Below are positions 22,561-33,308 of a stretch of DNA of 64,000 nt, one piece after another. The position numbers were made by a program, and so were the translations under genes. Numbering within the stretch: the stretch's first letter is position 1; each line of letters begins with the position of its first letter. The DNA is from Rhizopus arrhizus. Its lineage: Eukaryota; Mucoromycota; Mucoromycetes; Mucorales; Rhizopodaceae. Where the stretch lies: NCBI GenBank assembly GCA_024220505.1, contig JAKZZE010000005.1:1014501-1078500 (forward strand), written 5' to 3'. The notes beneath the pieces are model-generated. The model was given only the letters and a program-made list of their open reading frames with translations. It searched no databases and was not told where the DNA came from.

Positions 22561-23925
22561 ATTACCTCTAAATTATTAAGCAAGTTTTCTTTCTTTTGAA
22601 AAATACAAGAAGGATTCTGACAGAAAACTTAAATAGAATATGTATGTGATAATGCCATTTTATCCAAGACGACCTCTTTTAGACAGAATAAAATAAATGC
22701 TCTCTCTATGGCTGCTCCAAAGTGGAGGAGGGATTTGAAGACATACTATTTGAATATTCATAGCTAAGAAACAATTATTAAATATTTAAACACTAATATT
22801 GGTAAGCTAACCTGATTGTACAGATGAAGTAGAATGGCCTTAACTATTTCATTTAAGGAACTCTATAATTTCTCATGAAATAAAAAGATTATAAATTTCA
22901 ACGAGGCTGAAAACATCTATTCTTTATTTAATGTTAATGGGTCTAGTATCTATATCCTTTTCATTAAGATTCAATTTAATACTTTCTAAACTGTTTTAAT
23001 TAATTATGGCTGTAGATCAAGTATAAATAAAATCCAATATGAATAGTTGTTTTTGGTCATGTAAGAGATCTGTTTATATTTATTTCTTAAGTTGATCTTG
23101 CTTTCAACTTATGCGTCATTGCTCCAGGAACTATACTAAAACAGTTTTACTGAGCTAAAAGTGTAGAATCGGTTGTGACGAAATAATAGCGAAAAGAACT
23201 TAATTAGACTTTGTAAAGCATTCACTATGGTTTTTTTGTAATTTGAATGTGAATCATGATTAAAGTATGTCAAAATACGACCAACTCATATCAAAAGTAT
23301 AGTAATAAATAATGAAACTGAATGCAATATGTCCTTTATCAAAAGCAACGATCCTATACGGTATTTATATGGATTCACAAACGTAAGAGTTCCATCAGAG
23401 ACATTGATATAGCATAGGATTTATAAAGATTTTGGCTAACATCTCGTTAAATAAGCCCCAATTTTATTGAATTCTTACAACTATCCCCTCACATTCAAAT
23501 AGAATACAGAGGATTTATAGTTATATCTATTTGTCATAATATGGCGTCATTGTCATATTTCCGTTTTTGTTTTTAATAGATGATTTATTTAGTCTATTTA
23601 AATGTTCATCACTCATACATACAATCATATTACATTGCTTAAATCTGTGATAAGGTTTTCTCAAAGCATTAAAGGCTAGGTTTTTCTTGGATTTTTTAAT
23701 AGTTGACTATGGTCATGTAATTTTATGCAATTAAAAGAGAGGATCCAATGGATAACTACTATTTAAGTTCTTGTGATTTCTATTAAAGGCTAGTTACTAT
23801 TGACACATTGTTAGGAGAGCAGTTTTTTAATGTAAAGTGATAATTACAGGAAAAAGAGCCTCCAAACATAATTGACTCTTTGCATAATTTGCAATTAAAA
23901 TAATTTAAAGTTCTTAATCAACGCA
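22561..23925. other. intergenic, nothing recognised
   Basis: About 1.4 kb of AT-rich DNA without a credible gene on either strand. Confidence 0.6.
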
Positions 23926-23934
23926 TATAAAAGG
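23926..23934 (+). promoter_or_regulatory. TATA box of the 48-residue secreted protein gene
   Basis: TATAAAAGG, 68 bases upstream of the ATG at 24002, a typical core promoter distance for a highly expressed small gene. Confidence 0.5.
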
Positions 23935-24001
23935 AGCCCTCTAATTTTTTTAAAAGAAAATTAATTTTATTAAAAAGAAACACTCTACTTTACATACAAA
24001 T

Positions 24002-24148
24002 ATGCGCTTGCTTCTTATCTTCTTTGGTTTATTATCCACAGCTATGATTGTGTCTGCATTCTCTCCTGATATTGATACTTTCTTACATCGAAATGGTGCC
24101 AGAAATGTTGCTCGTAGTGTAGACACCACTAAAGATAATAAAGCTTAA
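24002..24148 (+). CDS. small secreted protein, 48 residues
   Basis: One exon. The first ~19 residues (MRLLLIFFGLLSTAMIVSAF) are a strong signal peptide with a likely cut after VSA. The rest (about 29 residues, no Cys) is short and polar. A good TATA box precedes it. Not recognised; it could be a small cell-surface, spore or effector-like peptide, but nothing in the sequence decides this. Confidence 0.55.
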   Translation: MRLLLIFFGLLSTAMIVSAFSPDIDTFLHRNGARNVARSVDTTKDNKA

Positions 24149-24553
24149 AGTTCTTTCAATGTACATGGCAAAGTATAGTCTACTAGAGACGTTAATAATC
24201 AAATCCATAGCACTTAAAAACAAAGACTATAATTAATAAAATAAAATACATCATACATCTTTCAAGCCTTTTTTGCCAACCAAACTACATTGAACTGGAT
24301 GAATTTTTTTCTATAAAAAAAAAGTATAGATTGTTTCCTTATAAGGGAAAAAGAATATGATTGTTTTTGGTATATTTATATTTCCATCTCTGACTACTCC
24401 AGACTGATTTAATAAAGGAAAACATGCAAATGGAAAAATTAAAGACAGGAAATCTGTGCTGTAAGCACTAATTGAAGTGTGAATCTCAAGTAAAATTTCT
24501 GTACTTTTTGAGTTTTAATAAATCCATATTTTTTTTTTTTTCTTCCTGATAAA
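24149..24553. other. intergenic
   Basis: Short AT-rich spacer; nothing seen. Confidence 0.6.
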
Positions 24554-27363
24554 ATGGAAAGGATCGAAACACGCGTCGATCATTCCTTTCGTATTGATTC
24601 AACTGATCCCTGTCAACTTTTTGGTTGCTCATTTCACAGTTATAGCTTCATTATTGATACACACGGGAATTTATTTTCTTTCGACTTTGAGGTAAAATAG
24701 TTTGAATGGGGTAATTGAACAAAAAAAAAGCTAAATTGTACGAGAGAACTTGATAAGCTTACCTGTTGAGTCCATTACTCAAATTGCTGTTTCTTGTGAA
24801 AAAGAGAATGGCTGTGAATATTATTTTTTAACAAAATCTGGAAGTGTTTATTTATGGACAGTGAATAAGTAACTTTAATGGCCTTGTTTTCTCTACTTTA
24901 TTCATTCGTTTGTCTAGTCGACCAGCAAAGAGATTGAAGCTTGAGGGGTCGAAATCAAATTATGAGTTGCAAAAGGTTCTTTTATGACATATAAACGAAA
25001 GAGAAAGCGAAGGAGTTTCTTATGTATTTTTATGCCTAGATTCGTGATAAAGTTTATTATATTGCATCTGCTGTGCCCAATGGCATTTATTTGTTTTCTG
25101 AACAACAATGTGAAATTTATCAGCAAGGTACTTTTCACATCACTGAATTAGGTGGAATAAGCTCAAAGGTTGCTTGTCATTGCTTTTTCCAGTATTTGGA
25201 TCCATCCTTTGGCGAGTTTTTTTCCATAAAGTAACAAATAGGCATGCGATTGTACAAAAAAGCCCTTTAACTAATGCTTTCTTCATATATATAAAAGAGA
25301 TAAAGGCTTTGTTTATGGAACTACATCCGGAGAAATCTTCTTTCGTGATACGTCTAACGCTTCATGTGTACAAGACGTTAGGTTAATAGTGCTAGAAGAC
25401 AATGAAAAAGTAATGCATGTGGAGCTTGCTCATATTGAAGAATTATGTTATCTTTTAGCAATTGGACATCTAGGAACAATTATGATTTATTACAAGCGTT
25501 TTGGAGAGGGTGCTATGAACTTCAGGCAATTTAACATTCAATTTCCAGTAAATTTGGTGGACAAAATCCAAGTTAAAAAATCTTATCCTTATTCATGTCA
25601 TAGCCCGTAGTAACATTTCTTTTTTATAGGAGCTGAACTATGCAATTTCCATCAGTGTGGGCAAAGTTTCTTTTTTGAAATTTAAATTAGATCAAGGGAA
25701 TATCATATTAGAATCAAAGCCTTTTCAACTCTTGACGCAAATATCTAATCTAAGAGTCCTTGATCAGTCAACGCTAGAAGTTTTGACTAAGGCTTTTGAG
25801 TATCAGAAAATCAAATATGATCTTCAAACTATTTCTGCTGAAAATGATCCTCAAATTATTCGTACATTAATTAAAGATGCTTTGGAGGAATTAGCGATTT
25901 CAGAAACTGCTTTAAAACAAATAGAGGAAGAGGAAGAGGTAAATACATATATCATACTTCCCTTTTAAATAATGCTATCGGATAGGATTTGAGCCGAAAA
26001 TTAGCGTCTGTTAATCAAACTTTATATGCTATTCAAAGCATTAATTCTAAAAGAAAAAAGGGGATCCCTAATTCGTTAGAAGATACTGGATTCGAATTCA
26101 CGCTGTGTCCAGTAGTAAAATCAACTTCGCTAGCCAATATTTGCTTACAGCCAACCACCTATTTACGTGTCTGCATAAAGACAACCAAGTTTTTACAACT
26201 AGAAAGTTGGTATCTTGCATTAGACTTGTTTTCAGAAAACAACATAACTGGAGAGACAAAAACCTTGCCCGTAATAGGCTTTGAATCACACTATGAACAA
26301 GGTCTTGAACTATACTCTGTTTGGGAACGCGATGTTTCGATTGAACCATCTCAGTTACCCCTCAAAGTGACATGTGCACTTGTGATGAGTTCTTTAAACG
26401 AACCACTGCGATTTCCAGTGGCTGAGATGATGGTGGATGATATTCATTTTGCGATGCCATGCAATACAAATCTGATCCAAAGTATACAAAGGAGAGGATT
26501 GGATGATGTTTCAAGAGAATTAAATGAATCATATACTCGACAAATATTATTAGACAAAACTGGAAGCTATCCATTTGCAAGGTTTCTTCGAAAACAAAAT
26601 TTCTCTCAACAAGTAAATGTGTAATTGAATTGAACAAGCTTGATAACTTGACATAATTGGTATTAGATAACAAAAAGATCATTCTATAACAACAAGCATG
26701 TCCATATTCGATGTTTGATTGATCCTTCCATGACGGATGAACAGTATCGCTCTATTTTACCCAATTTACTTAACGAAGGACGTACAGTGTAAATTTATTT
26801 TATTCTCCTCCTCCAAACCTACTACCCATTCTAATATTTGGTTTAGTGATGAAGTTAAGCTTATAATGAATAATGCTGAACAAGCTTATCTTACTTTAGC
26901 TTCATTTCCTTCAAGTCCGATCATCTTACTGCTATCAAAAGGTAGCTGCTGAAAATGGAATCGCGATTGGAGACTAACTAATTTTGTATAGTGGCAGTGA
27001 ATGAACTCGATATTACAATACAATCTGCACATCCTTCCGCTCTTTTCAAAACAGAGGCAAATTTAATATTAAGATTATCTCGTTGCATAAAGGACGAAAA
27101 TCAAAGTAAAAAAAAAAAAAAAAAAAAAAAAACTCGTAAATAATAACAATAATAATAAAATCTAAACCAATTTAGGCACGAATTTAAGTAAAAAGTTGAA
27201 GTTTCTTGAAGATTCAGTTGTAGAATTACAAGAAATATATCAGCAAGATAATATGGAAATAGATAACGATGACAATCAACTTACAAATTCTATCAAACAA
27301 ATCATCGAAAGATTATATAATACTTATGATGAATTGCCTATTGGATTTGTCAAATTTGCTTAG
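24554..27363 (+). CDS. propeller/coiled-coil/beta-sandwich protein; candidate Fanconi anaemia core subunit (FAAP100 or FANCB type)
   Basis: About a dozen exons join in phase from ATG 24554 to TAG 27361-27363. The first half has beta-propeller-like repeats (SFHSYSFIIDTHGNLFSFDF, CEYYFLTKSGSVYLWTVN, DKGFVYGTTSGEIFFRD, LLAIGHLGTIMIYYK). A coiled coil follows (LEELAISETALKQIEEEEE through LSRKLASVNQTLYAIQSIN), then a beta-sandwich-like part (TYLRVCIKTTKFLQLESWYL, LPLKVTCALVM), then a helical end (IKQIIERLYNTYDELPIGF). This order is that of FANCB and FAAP100, two scaffold subunits of the DNA-crosslink repair ubiquitin ligase complex; BBS proteins share it but belong to cilia. The gene is real and expressed-looking. 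The name is an architecture-based guess. Confidence 0.45.
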
Positions 27364-27455
27364 TCTCATTTCATTGGTTCACAACTATTGCATGAATTTT
27401 ATAAGACATTTATAAAAAGGAGCTTATAAAATAAACTCTTTCTTTAACTTAGAAT

Positions 27456-27656
27456 ATGGCTCGGAAGTTTGTAAATTATTTTGTAGTGCCAGTAGCAACA
27501 CTTGCTTTGGTTGGAACCGCTATTCGTAGTCAAGCTAGACCTGCTAAAGCCCACAGCCATTTCATGAAACCAGATCATCAAACCAGACAAAGTTGGAGAC
27601 AAGCCAATGATGGACTTAGTGTACAAGATGTTGGTAGAAGTGGTGGGGGCGTTTAA
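27456..27656 (+). CDS. small membrane or mitochondrial protein, 66 residues
   Basis: Single exon from ATG 27456. An N-terminal stretch (MARKFVNYFVVPVATLALVG) forms one membrane helix with basic residues on both sides, which would suit a mitochondrial inner-membrane microprotein. The tail is His/Gln/Arg-rich, then Gly-rich. A TATAAAAAG-like motif lies about 45 bases upstream. The gene sits 92 bases after the preceding one. Not recognised. Confidence 0.5.
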   Translation: MARKFVNYFVVPVATLALVGTAIRSQARPAKAHSHFMKPDHQTRQSWRQANDGLSVQDVGRSGGGV

Positions 27657-27926
27657 TCAGGCACAGGAATGAAATCAATATATTTGTATTTATTGTAATT
27701 AAAGAAAAGACGTTTCGTCTGATACTTTTGTGATATCAGTATTACTAGTGATTTCATTTTTATTTTTTATTTTTATTCATTATCGCTTGTAAAAAGAAGA
27801 TCGAGTGCAAATATGAAAACATATATGCCATTAGATAAACATAACAATGAATGATACAAAGCTTTTTAATTCAGTGCAATATAATTTACATAATATGGAA
27901 TAATTGATTAATGTGGTGAAAGGCAC

Positions 27927-28441
27927 TTAAAAGTCTCCCCTCGAAGAAGACTGTAAGATAATAGGCTTTACTTTTGTTATTGAAATGGAACCTGCCTTAA
28001 TCAATACATGGTCTCTCAATAGAGCTGAATTTCGATAAGTAATTGACGGAGATCCTTTACAATCTTTAAGCTAATATCCCAAAAAAATTAATATGAAACC
28101 TTTATGGAGGCTTTAAAGCATCCACTTACTTTATAAAAAGTGATTTTGACTAAAGGATCATTGAGTGCATAAGATCCAACTCTTTTTGATGAAAGGTTCC
28201 AGCAGGGAATTTGGTCTGTACGAGGATCATTGCATAAGCTTATGATACACAATAAATAAATTTTGTTGTTACCTTTAGTATGTGTTCTAACGTTCTGAAC
28301 GGTGCCCTGTCTAAATGGCTTTGAATAAATTTGCATTCTAAATTGTTCTGGCCTTTTATTCCAAGTGTGTACAGATGTAGCAAAGGCAAAAGTAAGAAAG
28401 AAAGCAAGGATTAACGTGAAAACGAATGATATGCGGAACAT
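27927..28441 (-). CDS. small secreted protein, 132 residues
   Basis: Three exons (28441-28273, 28215-28130, 28070-27927) join in phase. The N-terminus (MFRISFVFTLILAFFLTFAF) is a signal peptide with a cut near ATS. The mature part has two Cys (in IPCWN and KDCKG), enough for one disulphide, and looks beta-rich. No membrane anchor follows. Not recognised; a secreted or vacuolar role is inferred from the signal peptide only. Confidence 0.6.
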
Positions 28442-31056
28442 AAATGTATAGTTTATATTGAAAAAATAAAATAAAAGGTAAAGGGAAGATGAGAGCTTAT
28501 TTTATATTGGTTTTCCAGAATGCTATCGGGTTTGGCCAATACATTGTTTGTGTTATGTTATTCAACCCAGTGTAAATTCAACTACCGTATGGCAATGATA
28601 TCAATGAATAGATTCTACTTATTATGTAAGTATATGGACTCGTGTTAGCAAAATGCTAACAGAGTAATTTCCATTTGTTTGTAAAAAGCCTCTCTTTATT
28701 GATTAATATACTTGCATTATGTAATTGTTGTACAATGAAAGATGGAGTCCTCCGTTTTTTAAGGCATTCAAAGGATAGTCTATGAATAACAGATGTATTT
28801 TTTGTGATCTTTGCTTCTTACAGTTCAATTCAATCCACATTCAAACCATACTGAGGGGGACCCAGCCTTTTATTCATACAGTCAAATGAAGTATAAGTTT
28901 TAATAGACACTACAGCTATACCCAACAAGTGGTTGACTTTATTTCTTTTTTTTTTAAAAAAAAGGAGAGTACGGTACTTAGGGAGAAAAACACATATACA
29001 CTGACAAAATAGGTTATACGCAAAAGTTGTACACAGCAATTAACTTAATGACTTACAAAACAACATTGGTTTCCCATACAATAAATTATAAATATGATAA
29101 TCCAACATACTAAACTCAATCTAGCACCCCTTCGTTATAAACTAGGCAAAAAAAGAAAATACCTTTTTAGTGAAAAAAAAAAAAAAAGATATGAACTATG
29201 AAAAGCCAGTAATGGTACACACACTAATATTAATAAAATCACTCCATTTCTTTGATTGCGATAGTTGAAGTATTACCCAGATTCTGCAATTACAAAACTT
29301 AATTTTTGTTCTGTACTGCAACGATCCCTTTATCTTGCATTTTGAGTAACACAGACTGGGACCTAATAAACGTTTTTTTAATAAGATTGCATCAGGAGTA
29401 CTTTATGAAACAATTTAGTATCGTTATTCTTGACAGTCGCAATTTTAGTAGGAGGATATGCAGCTCATTCGGCCTGTACGTACTACAAAGTAGCTTTGCT
29501 TTTGCAACTAAAACTGCCAGTCACTGAGCTTCAATGGGAAATACTATTGTATCTAGTCCCTTCGTTATTTCTACTGCTTATAGAAAGAAATTGTATGTAG
29601 AGTATCTAAATTAAACTTAACAAATATCTGGTCCAATTATCTAAGCAAGTAAAGTTCTACTCCTTTTTTTTGTGCTAATCAGGTTTTAAGCTTGAATTCA
29701 ACTAAATTTTATGGTAAATGTGTTACAGAGGATGGTATCAGATATAGCATATATTTTATATTTGTATAAGCTAAATCAAACAAGACGTACAAGAATAAAA
29801 CTTAAGAAGGTTACTCAATAACCAGTGAAATGGCTCTCCGTATCTCTATAAAATGACATAATTGATCAATACATATAAGTAGAATTTAATACTTTTAACA
29901 ATATCAATCAAGACGTTTACTGATGTAACTTTTTTTTTAAATATAGTCTAATGATTAGTCAAGTCACTCATCAGTAAGTAGAAACTCTTCTTGTGAAGAT
30001 CGTTCAAAACAACGGATGATCTCAGTAGTGAAGATGAAAGTAGCACACAGCCAGGTATCACCGAAAGAATACATAAAAATAGAACTAGGGAAGTAAGTGA
30101 AATCAATCGTGAAGCATGGCAATGACATCTAGGATTGAATAAAATATATTTCCGAAAACTAAATATTTCTATGCCAACTTTATTATACTAATGAGTTCTA
30201 AGCGAATATTTTTTCTTCCTCCTAGCTAGAGTTATTTGGACAGCAGCACATTGGAGTTGTGGAGAGTGGAGATGCTGGATTGACAGTTATATAACCCAAG
30301 AATCTGAGCTTATTTTGGCGTAAGGTTGTTTAGGCAGAATGTTACACTAAAGTTTTAGCACAAAATTTGCTTTTTAGAGACAAATTGGTGGCTGCATTTT
30401 GTTTTGAGTGCATTAATTGACAGCATGATACATGTGTATACGACCAGATTTATTTCATCTTTAAAAGGAAAATTAAATATAAACTTTGATGTCTTTAAAA
30501 GATAGAGTTATACACTCTCGTTTTTTTGAACATTGTTTAGCAATGAAAGATAAACTTTAGTTGATATGGTATATTTTATTTTTATCAAGAAAAAGAATAC
30601 TTTCATCAAAATTAATGACAAAACTTAATTCTTATTTTTTCAAATTCTAATATTAAAATAATTTTTTATACCAATATTCGCTAAAAATTCAGTATCAGTG
30701 TAGTATGGAGACTGCCACTTCCGTGGCTACTAAAGATTAGGTATTAAGCAGACGATTTGAAGAGTGTGTGTACAGGCTCTCTCTAAAATATCATCTTTAC
30801 CAAATATTTAAGTGTATTAATTTACAATTGATAAATACAAATATACTACTTCCATTATACCTGCTGATGAGTGAAAAGAACAGAAAAAAAAAAATGCGAT
30901 ATAAAAGATAGGGTGTTACAATTTGTCCGTTCTACAAAATTGTTTTATTTTTTTTTTATTTTTTTCAAGGATTGCATTAATAAAAAAAGGTTTGATTGTT
31001 TAGAATCTATAATATAAGAGTGTAAATAATCAACATTTGGTAGTAAAAGATAAAGG
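28442..31056. other. intergenic, 2.6 kb
   Basis: AT-rich with several A/T runs. Some protein-like pieces near 29950-30300 (for example EDESSTQPGITERIHKNRTR, and a later piece after a CTAG acceptor) could be gene remnants but do not join into a gene. Confidence 0.5.
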
Positions 31057-32644
31057 TTAATACCTGTTGTATGCCATGTTACCACGGACTCTAGTATAAT
31101 CAGTCAAACCTTCACAAGGACCATGAGCAACAACAGCAAGTTCTTGATCCCAGAGATAGTTGTAGGCAGTGTTGCGAACATCGTTCACAGAAATCTTATT
31201 GATAGTAGCCTTCAATTCATCAGCGCTCATGTGCTTACCGGTAGAAAGAACTTGGGAACCAATGTCTTGGGCAGTAGCGCAAGTAGTATCAAGGCTTAAC
31301 AATAAACTGCTCTTAACTTGTTGCTTTGCACGTTCGACTTCAGAGGCAGTGACGGACGTAGAAAGACGAGTCCATTCCTTTTGGAGGAAGTGAACAAAGT
31401 CATCAATTTGAAGTTTGTTGTCGGTTTCTACATACATACCCCACAAACCGGTATCCTTGTATCCCTTGGTGAATGAAGCGAAAGAGCTGGCAAGGTGGTT
31501 GTTATTGGTGATAGTAGACAATCTAGAAGAAAGGAAAGGAGCACCGTTTAAGCCCTTGTCCCAGGCACCAATGATAGCCTGCATAACAAGCATGTTGAAG
31601 TAGTCACTGGAGAGGTAGGGAGCACCTTCAACAGCAAGAGCAATACGGGCTACAGGCAAAACATCGTCACGGAGACGGATTTCTGAACCAGTGAAGATAG
31701 GCTTGGCAGATGAAGGAGTAGTAGAAGATTGAAGACCCTTAAACTTTTCTTCGGCTAAGCGAACAAGAGATTCGTGATCAATATCACCGGAGCCGACAAG
31801 GACCATACGTTCGGCGCTGTAGTTTTGCTTGTAGAATGCAGATAAATCCTCGGCGGTCAGTTGTTCGACGGTTTCCTTGATACCTTCAACGGGACGACCC
31901 AAAGCTTCACCTTGGAAGGCAGTAGCGTGTAAGTGGTCGAAAACAACAGCTTCAAAATCATTCTGAGAAGCTTGTTGTTGCTTCAATACAGCTTGACGTT
32001 GTTTGTCGACAGTAGTGGAATCGATCTTAACATTTTGAACAAGATCAGCAAGAATTTCGACGGATTCCTTAACGTTAGCTCCCAAAGTCTTGGCTGCAAA
32101 ATGAGTTTGTTCACGGCCAGTTTGAGCATTAAGAACACCACCAACTTTTTCGAATTTGGCAGCTTGACCCTACATCGAATGAAAGAATATTGATTAATCT
32201 CTAATCTTTTAAAATGCTCGTTTTCCATTTGACACATTGGGTGAAAATGGTGCTGTTATCTCATTTTTGTTCCCCTCCTCCCGATTTCAATGCTGAAAAT
32301 AAAAATATTTTTTTGACATTTTACCTGAAGGGCAACATGTTCCAAAAAATTAGCAGCACCATTAGCCTTGGAAGATTCATGGCGAGAACCAGCTTCGATC
32401 CAAACACCAACAGTAGCAGCACCAGAAGAAGCATTTTCGTCAGTGGCAACTGTAAGACCGTTAGGCAAGTGAGTAATACGAGTGGCGGCAGATTGCTTAG
32501 CGGCAGTAGCCAAAGGGCGAACAAACTGATTTTATATCTTTTCTTTTTAATAAATTGTCGAAAATTGTATAAAGCTGGCTTTTTTACCTGCTTAGTCAAA
32601 CCAACATTAGCTTGTAAGGTGTTAGCAAGTAGCCTAGAAGCCAT
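31057..32644 (-). CDS. QCR1: cytochrome bc1 complex core protein 1 (M16 peptidase fold, inactive)
   Basis: Three exons (32644-32588, 32525-32325, 32169-31057) give 456 residues, the usual core-1 or MPP-beta length. An Arg/Ser/Thr-rich mitochondrial presequence leads into the M16 fold (TRITHLPNGLTVATDEN, VGVWIEAGSRHE). The family's metal site H-x2-E-H is N78-F-L-E81-H82 here, so the first zinc ligand is lost; the second half of the site (E of VEILADLVQN) remains. Active processing-peptidase beta keeps both His, so this is more likely the structural core subunit 1 of respiratory complex III than the presequence protease. C-terminal blocks (LSSRLSTITNNNHLASSFAS, TCATAQDIGSQVLSTGKHMS) fit the family. 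Confidence 0.85.
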
Positions 32645-33308
32645 TTTAAATTGTGAATTCAAAGAGTGGGGAGAAACAATGAACAGAAACTTCGGTTCCT
32701 CTCTTTTTTTTCTGTGACCAGATAACTTTTTTTTCACCCCTTCACAAGGCGGCTTCGATGGGGGCCGGGAATTGAATGTTTTGTTACGTCACCGCCAACA
32801 ATAGGATTCTTTAAGATGAATAAAATGGCTTCAGAATGATGAAGCACTCGTAATAAACAGTCTATAAATGTTAATGTTTTCTAACATATTTGCTTTGAGA
32901 GAGAAGAGATTACGATTCTCATGTATTACATATATGTTTTTGTCGGGTTACGTATTTTACAATCGTTATTTACCATTCATTCCTCCAATGTGAACAAAAT
33001 GTTGCTGAATAAATTTAAACAAGCTATAGCCAAAAAGAGTTGTATAGACTCATCTATAGCATTTAGTATGAGATATTCTAGTTTTATGTGAATATGGTAC
33101 AAACTTTGATGATATTTGTAACTGTCACTAATACAGTTGTCATTCTACCTGGTAAATCATTATCTACCGGACACTACGCTGATATTGTTGAATTTGGCAT
33201 TTAAAAATAAGCATTTGTTAGTGTGTATAGTTAGATAAGTTATTGCAACCAGTAATAAGACATGAACGATTAACAGAATATATTTTATTATTATTATCGA
33301 ATTTAAGT
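32645..33308. other. intergenic between core 1 and midasin genes
   Basis: AT-rich upstream region of the core 1 gene and 3' flank of the midasin gene. Nothing else was seen. Confidence 0.6.

Noticed and set aside
29306..29527. Plus-strand frame in the 2.6-kb gap as a gene
   Set aside because: Short, hydrophobic by composition, no promoter or splice support.
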